NCBI GenBank assembly: GCA_964017045.1
Contig: OZ024794.1
Span: forward strand, 22,007,816-22,071,815
From: Omphiscola glabra
Taxonomy: Eukaryota; Mollusca; Gastropoda; Lymnaeidae
DNA: 64,000 nucleotides
Reading direction: 5' to 3'
Under the pieces are notes generated by a model that worked only from the letters and a program-made list of their open reading frames with translations, made no database searches and had not been told where the DNA came from. The stretch's first letter is position 1, and the number at the start of each line of letters is the position of its first letter. The position numbers and the translations under genes were made by a program. This document shows positions 22,601 through 64,000 of the stretch, piece after piece.

Positions 22601-24237
22601 TTTAACTCTAGTTTGGGCAGGTTTAAATTCAGTAAGTGGTGGTTTAACTCTCGTATTTGAAGGTTTAACTCCAGTGAGTGGTGATTTAATCCTTGAATGG
22701 GCATTTTTAATTAGTGGTGCTTTAATCTTTGAATTGCTCTGTTTGACTTCAATGAGTGGTGGTTTATTCCTAGAATGGCCAGATTTACCTTCACTGTGAG
22801 ATGATTTAACCCTTGTTTTTGCATTTTTATCTTCAGTGTGTTGTATTAGTAAAGATTCTACTTCTTTAAATCTTATTGGGGCAGATTTTATCACAGTTTT
22901 GACCTTTTGAGCCTCTTTCATGTTTGATTTAAAAACAGGTTGACCTGATCTCACTCTTAATTGGAGAGATTTAACTTCTGCTTTGGTAAATTTTGATTCT
23001 GTCAACTTGGGTTCAGCAAAATTTGATCTGAAAATGTTTCATACATAATAAATTATTTAAAAGTTGATTTTAAAAAAATAATTTTATTAGCAGCTTTGCA
23101 AACACATCAATCTTTTTTCTGTAAATGACCTTTATCTCAAATAGTTAAGGAAATTTGAAAATATGATAAGCTTCCTTAGAAAAAAAATAAATGTGTAGCT
23201 AAATAATGGTAGTCACTATTAATATTAGTAAAAGAGAGTAAAATGTCAAATAAAAGTAGATTTAGTCTTTTATCCCATTTTCCAAATTTTACATACCTTT
23301 ATTAATAAAAATAAAATTAAATCTGATAATCTTTTGTGACAGTACTACTGCTACTAATATGTTTGCCCTAAGCTTTCACATTGAAAGTATTTCAGTTTCA
23401 TTTTAAAAAATGCACAAACATTACAACAGATGGTGCCTGAGTTAATAAATCAATTAAAATATAATCATTGCAACCTTTTATTTAAAGCTGATGTAATGTT
23501 GGGATGAACAGATGCATCCTGCCTCTTTTGGACCTCTGTTGGTTTCTTTGTTTTAATCCCTTGAAACACAGGAATTTTGCTGTAAAATAGCAATCTGTCA
23601 ATATTAAAGGCAGAAAGGGCAAATAGGGGATAGTTATTACAATTTAAAAATTCTAGGACTTTAATTTTTTTATCAACAAAATAAGTAAAAATAAAGTAGA
23701 ATTTCATTGTTATTTTTGTAAAACTGTGTACCGGGTATCAAATGTTTGAAAAAATTATTTTAAAATATCAATTTTTTGCTTGTAATATTTTTCTGCAAAT
23801 TTTCTATTATAGAAAACCTAAACTTATAAAGTTATAAATTTCAGTGTTTCCCAAACATCTACGTTTGGCGCACCGGTGGACATGTTTGGCATTGGCACCA
23901 CAGCCCAGCACCATATTTATTAATTATAATTTCTATGTAATAGACAATAAATATTCCTGTTGTGCTGATAGGCAATATTTGGGAAACGCTGATATAGATA
24001 TAGTCTACAACTAAATCACTTTTACTGAGATAAATATTCCATACATGATTTTAATGTTCACAGGAAGGCTTTAGTTGTTTGGGTCAGAATAGAATTAGGG
24101 TTTTTATTTTCTCAGAAGTGAAATAGAACAATTTAAAAAAAAATTTAAAAACTCAAGTCTAATAATTACAATATTCAAATCTAAATTTTATTATTTGTAC
24201 CATTATCTTGTTACCTTTTATGGGATGATACAGACAT
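16652..24237 (-). CDS. TROAP: Tastin/TROAP-like mitotic protein, 10 coding exons (whole gene span)
   Basis: Joined exons (5' to 3' on the minus strand): 24237-24215, 23579-23475, 23027-22381, 22148-22057, 21083-20960, 20420-20344, 20038-19924, 18082-17382, 17122-17075, 16696-16652, giving about 658 codons. Every junction has AG/GT ends and compatible phase. Seen: SKIPVFQG near the N-terminus; a lysine-rich block with 14-residue repeats containing S-P; two copies of a motif F-E-P-D-x-K-AL-x-x-IL-x-x-QGI, each followed by NR-x-SM; then NTPTHR and many T-P sites. Known from the family: human tastin has SKIPV near its start, one F-x-x-DP-x-AL-x-x-IL-x-x-x-GV motif and a PRTPTHR segment in the same order. 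Tastin binds microtubules and works at centrosomes and spindles in mitosis. The many S/T-P sites suggest CDK control (inference). The overall assignment is by motif order, not alignment score. The first exon is the least certain. Confidence 0.62.
17075..17122 (-). CDS. TROAP: TROAP-like exon 9
   Basis: A 48-nt, 16-codon exon (DANRTRPERVTVSATK) between a CCCTCTAG acceptor and an AAG/GTAGGA donor, phase 0 on both sides. It is basic and small. It was called because splice signals and phase link exon 8 to the terminal exon. Confidence 0.6.
17382..18082 (-). CDS. TROAP: TROAP-like exon 8, TP-rich region
   Basis: Acceptor TTTTCCAG, donor AGA/GTAAGT. It encodes about 234 residues with many T-P sites: TPLKG, TPAQQ, NTPTHR, VTPDY, TPNQ, NTPSPNRK, SRTPITG, QTPIA and RTPVL. 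SPNR fits the S/T-P-x-K/R CDK pattern. NTPTHR matches a conserved tastin segment. Few charged clusters and no hydrophobic core, so mostly disordered (inference). Confidence 0.75.
18250..18391. repeat. 47-bp tandem repeat, 3 copies
   Basis: GCCAAGATGACCAAGGCTAT + GTTACACAGGGAGTACGCAG + GTGGCCT, at the 3' end of the LINE fragment in TROAP-like intron 7. Confidence 0.85.
18425..18975 (-). pseudogene. Non-LTR retrotransposon C-terminal fragment inside TROAP-like intron 7
   Basis: Minus-strand frame with KVYSRHARWLNHIHLRCL, HKLLGIRWQ, NTDALQQA and RWAGHVARMPDSRL, the widely repeated C-terminal region of invertebrate LINE reverse transcriptases. A frameshift near 18690 leads into KKLFKDCLKASLKSMDI and a final CPTC-containing finger. 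It is dead and lies in the same orientation as the host gene. Confidence 0.75.
19924..20038 (-). CDS. TROAP: TROAP-like exon 7, NR-x-SM helix module (second copy)
   Basis: Acceptor TGTTTTAG, donor GTGAGG. It encodes MCNRSSMYTASSR followed by a helix with DHKENIKLFNETLQQ, about residues 357-394. It is paralogous to exon 5 and leaves in phase 1. The local ATG is internal to the protein, not a start. Confidence 0.7.
20344..20420 (-). CDS. TROAP: TROAP-like exon 6, second F-x-PD-AL-IL motif
   Basis: Acceptor TTGTTAG, donor GTTAGT. It encodes EPSFEPDSKALSTILNGQGI plus a short S/T tail, about residues 331-356. It is clearly a second copy of exon 4, with the same phases (in 1, out 0). Confidence 0.7.
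20701..20863 (-). other. Exon-like open segment of unknown status in TROAP-like intron 5
   Basis: Minus strand, after TTTTTTCAG, about 53 codons run open (including NYLKERMEIVDLLLPNSLQ) and end in TAA overlapping AATAAA. Its phase does not match exon 5, which argues against a simple alternative last exon. Its end shares 35 bp with the exon 2 donor region. Chance, a relic exon, or part of an unseen isoform are all possible. Confidence 0.25.
20960..21083 (-). CDS. TROAP: TROAP-like exon 5, NR-x-SM helix module (first copy)
   Basis: Flanked by a TTTTAG acceptor and a GTAAGT donor. It encodes about 41 residues starting SGQVTCG, then NRMSMWDSVREFK and a Lys/Gln-rich helix. The NR-x-SM core and following HK-containing helix recur in exon 7. 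It leaves in phase 1. Together with exon 4 it forms a phase 1-1 cassette. Confidence 0.68.
21222..21467. mobile_element. MITE with ~36-bp near-perfect terminal inverted repeats, TROAP-like intron 4
   Basis: Left AATTGAAGACCTTAGTGCTA + AAAGTACTTAAGTCACA; right end is its exact complement ending AAGGTCTTCAATT. About 246 bp. The TSD is unclear because TTCA-like bases repeat at both ends. Confidence 0.75.
22057..22148 (-). CDS. TROAP: TROAP-like exon 4, first F-x-PD-AL-IL motif
   Basis: Acceptor TTTCAG, donor GTATAA. It encodes D-IHFEPDQKALESILNNQGI and a short tail ending in Met, about residues 259-289. This is the most recognisable tastin motif; human tastin has the same F-x-x-D-P-x-x-L-x-x-IL-x-x-x-G pattern once. 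It enters in phase 1 and leaves in phase 0, exactly as exon 6 does. Confidence 0.72.
22381..23027 (-). CDS. TROAP: TROAP-like exon 3 with 14-residue KSPLTEV repeats
   Basis: A large exon of about 215 codons, between a TTTTCAG acceptor and an AAG/GTATTT donor. It is very rich in Lys, Ser, Val and Pro. The second half contains about eight tandem 14-residue units of the type K-S/P-P-L-T-E-V-K-S-S-x-x-x-V, i.e. a 42-bp coding minisatellite at roughly 22450-22800. Each good unit carries an S-P or P-P-L-T core, so phosphorylation-regulated microtubule binding is plausible (inference). No enzyme motif is seen. Confidence 0.7.
23475..23579 (-). CDS. TROAP: TROAP-like exon 2
   Basis: Acceptor TTTTACAG, donor AAAG/GTTGCA. 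It encodes about residues 8-42, starting KIPVFQGIKTKKP, basic and probably disordered. The SKIPV motif matches the N-terminal region of vertebrate tastin. It ends with two bases of an Arg codon completed by the next exon. A 35-bp stretch around its donor is repeated near 20.70 kb. Confidence 0.6.
23842..23991. mobile_element. hAT-like MITE, CAGTGTTTCCCAAA termini
   Basis: CAGTGTTTCCCAAA at the left and TTTGGGAAACGCTG at the right, 150 bp. Flanks ATAAATTT/ATATAGAT agree at only 5 of 8. It lies in TROAP-like intron 1. Confidence 0.65.
24215..24237 (-). CDS. TROAP: TROAP-like exon 1 (candidate start exon)
   Basis: A short exon encoding M-S-V-S-S-H-K plus two bases, followed by a GTAACA donor. 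The two leftover bases combine with the first base of the next exon to give the Ser of SKIPV, so the phase fits. The choice is based on phase, an ATG and nearness to exon 2. Another upstream start exon is possible. Confidence 0.38.
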
Positions 24238-27200
24238 TATAAACTCTAGGCTTTATTTCAAAATATACTGTAAACCTTAAAAGATATATAAAACAAAGCA
24301 TCAATTATTTTTAATGTCATTTATAAGTGGAGAGTTAGAGACAATAAAACAGTAATCTATGTCATAAAGAAATGCTAACAATATAAGAGACTTTGATTTT
24401 TCCTTCATTACCACATCCTTTCACTTGGACACATCCATGCTCTTTTGTCTCCATGCAAGGACCCCCCAAATGATGTATATCAAGTGCAGCGAGAATGGTA
24501 AAGTGGCATATTTATTGATTCGTCCATTATTATCCAACATTAGCTAGCTTGTCATATATCTTTCTGAAGATTTACCTTTCCTAAAACATTATATTATTTC
24601 CTTGTATACAAATATAATTGATAACATAATTACTTTTCAATGATAATGATATTCATTTAAGAAAAATACAACAGTGCAGATCCTTTAGGTTTTCGACCAC
24701 TGGGCACTGGGCTAGTAGGGCCGCCTAGACCATTAACAAAACAGAACAGCTGCTTATGATAACGCCATGCTAGTCAAATCAATGACATGTTATCACTATG
24801 ACTATACTATCACAATACAGTACAGTTGCTTATGATAATAATGTTAGTCAAAACAATGACATTTAATTTCTATCATTTACTAATTTACTATCATCAGTTT
24901 GATGTAGATGATGATATTATTTGATATGGATAAAGTAGTCTCTGAAGACAAGAATATAATGACAATGATTTTCCGGCTAATTCAGATAGATCGTACCTCA
25001 TCACTAGGAGTAGGAGGTTTAGGCTTAGGGATAGATTTATGGTTCAGGTTAGGTTTAGGGATAGATTTAGGGTTCAGGTTAGGTTTAGGGATAGATTTAT
25101 GGTTCAGGTTAGGTTAAGGGATAAATTTAGGGTTCAGGCAACCTAGGTGTCGGACATGGTAAAAATATCGCGGTACTATCTATCCGAATTTATCTTTTCC
25201 TTATGCCTATGACTATGAACTCTATAGTCTAGTATAGTTTAAGTCTTTTACTTTTACTAAATTGGCTAAATTAGTTTAAGAGGTTATTCCATGCCGCATT
25301 ATGATTATCGGCTAATGTGCTGTTGTGGTCCCCTTATTGGGAGTCACTTCCCTTTGTTTATGATAGATTTAGGGTTCGGGTTAGGGTGAGCGACAGAGGG
25401 ACCAGTAGCGTGCAATAACCTGATTATCATATGAGCCAACGCCTACGAGTACTGTAACATTAAGACTAAGTAAGATTCTAAGAGTAAGAGTGATTAAGAA
25501 TAGCTAATAGTAATAAATAGAGCACTATGACTATTATTATTAACTATTAGTACTAAGAAGACCTAGGCCCTACTACTAACTACTAAGTAGGCCTAGGCTA
25601 TGGCCTATAGTCAATTATACTATAGTGTAACTATAGAGTATAGTATAGTATTTACAGCCTTTTCCTTATACTTACTCTTATCTAATCTATATTATATAAA
25701 CTACACATACTACTATGGTAAATGCGAAGAGATAGGCCCGCGTTTTTTTACCATGACCGCCAACTTGATGGCCGTGATCCGTAAAATTAAGAATAAAAAG
25801 TTTTAAAATAATGAAAATATTTCCTAAATGTATCGCTAAGCCCTAAACCTAACCTGAACACTAAAGTCATCAGCAACATAATAATAAATAAAACAGCAAC
25901 TTAACAAAACAAGCAAATGACGTCATGAACCAATCTCTTAGCATTAGCCAAAATGTCTGCTGGCAAAATATTATTTTGAAAAAGTCCACAATAGTAAAAT
26001 AAATACAATCATTACCTACTACACATGAATTTTTCCTTATTATTTGAGAGATTTTGTATTTAGAGTAAATTTGTTTTTCCGGTTAAACAAACCAATCATT
26101 TTCTTTGAAATTCGGCCAATCGTTCACTTGCTATTAATAGCTTTTTTTCTATTTAAAATTGTAATTGTGTAAATAGCATTCCCGCAACCGATTTAATCAT
26201 TTTTTAAATCGAATATTAATAAAAAATATATTTATAAAAATTATCAACTAAGTAGCTCTAAAAATAGATGCAAATTGTAAAAAATATATATGGTTATATA
26301 TTGTGATGATAAGATATATGATAGAAATACATAAATTATAAATAAAGTGCGCTAGTAGTACTATTCACTAGTAGTAGCGGCCCTCAGAATCTGAATCAGA
26401 CTGAGACTATATAGTCAGAGAGATGCGCTTAGCCTTACTTGGACAGGGTTGCCACACGTTTGTCACATTTAACCTCAAAATGTCCACCATTAAAAAAAAT
26501 ATTTGCAGTGTTCTTCACTCTTGTATCTAATAACTCGCTAACACACTATTTAAAAGAACAATCCATTTGGGTTACGCAAAGCCTAACTCAGTAACTGTTT
26601 TATTTAACTTATAAGTTATTGGATAACAGTAATGTAACAATACATTGCAATTTTTTACACTTGATCTGCATAAATTACCATCATAGCATCATAATAGCAT
26701 TTAAATTTTTTATGTGTGCCTCCAGCTATCCATCTGACCACTTAACCTACCCACCCCCTCTTTACCGCATCCTATTTATACAACCCCATATTGCCCATAT
26801 GTACTGTTCCCATTAAACTGTTACCCGCGTTTTACCATTCCCCGCTGTAGTAAAAAAAAAAGTACCCGGAGAGGAGCAAAAGTGTAACTCTAAAATATCT
26901 GCTCTAAAAATAAAATAAATTCGATAATTCAACGATATTCAGATGATTGAGAGACTTCTAAAATTATAAATTACTTCGTTTTTAAATTAATTATTAAAGG
27001 AAGCTTTGCGTTTTTTTCTCTCAATTGCACGTCTCATTATAAAACTAATCAATTATTAAAAGTTATTTCTTTTATGTTCACATAAAAAGTGAATTTTTTA
27101 CTGGGATAATAATAACGATAGATACATAGGTCTAATGTTATCATTATTCTTGATTTCTGTAATTCAAGCCAATTTTTTTTTTAAAATGTGTGTGTGAGAC

Positions 27201-27554
27201 AACTGTCTCTTTGTCTGGCTGTCTCTGTGTCTTCCTGTCTCGCTGTGTGTGTGTGTGGAAAAAAAGAGGGGGGGGGTTAATTAATACTAATAGTAATTTA
27301 ATACTGATAAATAACTAAAATCATTAAAAAAATTAATTGAAAGAAGAAATGTACACAACGAATTCGTAAAAAAAAGTCAAAATGAATTTATACAAAAAAA
27401 TAAATGAGTTATTTTTAATCCCACTAGGGTACTGTACTGAGCTGTACCTTTTTACTTCTCTCATTTTTGGCAGTTACACTTACTAGTTCTGTTATCAAGC
27501 TCATAGCTTCGAGATTTGACGAGATCGCTGAGGTAAATAAACTGGAAGATAAAC
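24238..27554. other. Head-to-head intergenic region between TROAP-like and PLXDC genes
   Basis: About 3.3 kb between the two start codons. It holds an imperfect 75-bp direct duplication (24745-24860, CAGCTGCTTATGATAA-type), a 30-bp tandem repeat at 25015-25140 and AT-rich low-complexity text. A polypyrimidine/TG stretch lies at 27180-27270. No TATA or CpG-island call is made; both promoters must lie here if the start exons are right. Confidence 0.4.
25015..25140. repeat. 30-bp tandem repeat, TTTAGGG-rich, ~4 copies
   Basis: The unit GGTTTAGGGATAGATTTAGG + GTTCAGGTTA repeats; a further degenerate piece lies at 25362-25390. Confidence 0.8.
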
Positions 27555-62383
<34,829 letters not shown>

Positions 62384-62789
62384 GTAAGTATGGATGTAGT
62401 CTTGATGCATGCACAGAGCATCTAGCTACATTTCTCAATCAAGTTTGACTGTTTGTTGCTTTAAAGCAATTTTTTCACTTGATGTTTTGTTCAATGGATC
62501 CACTTTCAATTGTATTTATACATTTTAATATAAGAATGTTGCCGCATGCTTTACAAGTGGAAGAAAAATGCTTCCACATGTTTGGATAGTGTTATGACAG
62601 CCTACTTTGACAACTTTGGTTTAAGACTTGGAAGGTTAGTTTGTATTTTACATGGCTTCAGACAGTACATTGTCCAGACATGATTTTTTTAAATGTTATA
62701 AGTAACATTGAACTTATTGTAGAAGTCATAGTTTAAATTTATCATAAAAGAAACCATCCAAAAGTTACTAATTTAATTTGTAAATCTTT

Positions 62790-62900
62790 AAGAGGCAAAA
62801 CAATGGTCATATATGAAGCACAATATGGTTGTGTTAGAGGCAAAACAATGGGCATATATGAGGCACAATATGGTTGTGTTAGAGGCAAAACAACGGGCAT
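62790..62900. repeat. 45-bp tandem repeat, 2.5 copies
   Basis: AGAGGCAAAACAATGGTCAT + ATATGAAGCACAATATGGTT + GTGTT repeats twice, then in part. Confidence 0.82.
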
Positions 62901-64000
62901 GTTAGCCTTTTTTATTCTTTAAATAGACAGTGTATTCTCTAATGGTACATATACTTGTCACTTCCCATAAAATTAATTTTTGTTTCTTGTTTCCAGTTTG
63001 ATTTACATAAATTTATTTTCTTGACAAATATTTATCATTAAGGAATGTGCAAAACCTTTGCAAATTAGCTCTGTCCATTGTACAATATTCTCTGGGTGAT
63101 CTTCTCATTGTCTCACTGTTGTCACTCGAGAAAATCATTTGTTTTGCATGATATAAAATTATAAACACTTTCTCTCTCCACATTTTTTATAATTTACATC
63201 TATGAGTTACCGGTACATAATTTTATGAATAGTATAAAGGATGTTCTGGATATAGTATAAAGGATGTTTTGCACATAGTTTTGTGTTGTAAAAAAACACT
63301 TTGTATGTGTGTTGTTTAACTTTGAATATAAAAATAACTTTCTTATATTTTAACATGTATAATGAATGCTTGTCACAAAATTGAAGACCCTTAGCTTGTT
63401 TCTTTACTAATTAGGAAATGCATACAAAAAACAAAGCAACCATTCTATTGTTAATACTTAACTAGAACACAAACCATCTATTCCTTGTGCTAAAAGCACA
63501 TCATTAACCTGTACTAATAATCTTTTTAAGTAATGTTTGGCATGGTTTAACTGTTTACAGTATACAGTATCAGATTTTTAATAAATATAGTAATCTCTTT
63601 CTTTTTTTTTTAAATCTTCATCAAGACTTGTGAAAAATTAATAATATATTTAGTGATTTAAAAAAAATAATTTATATTTATTTTGAATGATAAATTTATT
63701 AATATTAATTTGAAGAAGTAATTAAATTGAAAATACTTTTCTTAATTTGGAATCTATAGTTTTTTGCTCTGATCATGGCTAAAATCTGTTTGAACTTATA
63801 TGTTGATTGATTGCATAGTTCAACCAGTTTGTAAGTCCAACGTTTACAAAGCTGGGAAAGTTTAAGTATGTTGATGTGTCATTGGAAAACATTTTACTTT
63901 GCAAAGAAAATGTTGCACCTAAACATTATTAGAACTCTAGAAAATCATGAAAGAAATAAATATTGCAGAGAAATTTACTGCCATTTAACGTTGATATTTA

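Overview
This is eukaryotic, AT-rich, intron-rich nuclear DNA from an animal. A mollusc, most likely a gastropod, is my best guess. That guess rests on very long introns, abundant AGGCCTAG-like text, many G-tracts and minisatellites, and hAT elements of the OposCharlie1 (OC1)/SPIN type, which have been reported from a pond snail. Nothing bacterial, viral or CRISPR-like is visible. The organism call is inference; the gene calls rest on spliced reading frames that I followed exon by exon.

Two protein genes lie head to head, with about 3.3 kb between their start codons. On the minus strand (16.65-24.24 kb) is a ten-exon gene whose spliced product of about 658 residues resembles tastin/TROAP, a spindle and centrosome-associated protein. 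It has an N-terminal SKIPV motif, a 14-residue S-P repeat, a duplicated F-x-PD-x-x-AL-x-x-IL-x-x-x-G module and a TP-rich C-terminal part. On the plus strand (27.56 kb to beyond the right edge) is a plexin-domain-containing protein (PLXDC/TEM7 family). It has a signal peptide, an S/T/N-rich segment, the nidogen-like domain on exons 4-10, a PSI/plexin repeat on exon 11, and then a stalk built from similar Cys- and Pro-containing exons. The transmembrane and cytoplasmic part lies past position 64000. Its first intron is about 20.7 kb. In both genes all exon phases agree.

The left 16 kb and the first PLXDC intron are dense in transposable elements. Elements with target-site duplications visible in the text are: three 9-bp-TSD foldback (Mutator-like) MITEs (8884, 11721, 41978); a deleted hAT transposon that still carries BED and hATC coding sequence (12609-14079); CAGTGGCGTAG-type hAT MITEs (5074, 6767, 10164); two OC1-like hAT elements (37877, 38865); a TTAA-flanked piggyBac-like element with a hAT MITE inside (36424-37682); and a 2.6-kb hAT element in a PLXDC intron that contains one LINE, which in turn contains another (52736-55376). 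Dead LINE pieces lie at 1.8-3.0 kb, 18.4-19.0 kb and 53.4-55.0 kb.

Minisatellites are numerous: 57 bp x 9 at 10.74 kb, 45 bp x 7 at 14.2 kb, 24 bp x about 45 at 14.6-15.7 kb, 46 bp x about 14 at 42.4 kb, and several smaller ones. Their long open frames are by-products of repeat lengths divisible by three and are not called as genes. I found no convincing tRNA, rRNA or other RNA gene. I did not find a new multi-gene system. The best leads are the horizontally mobile hAT elements, the exon-module duplications in both genes, and the nested transposons.
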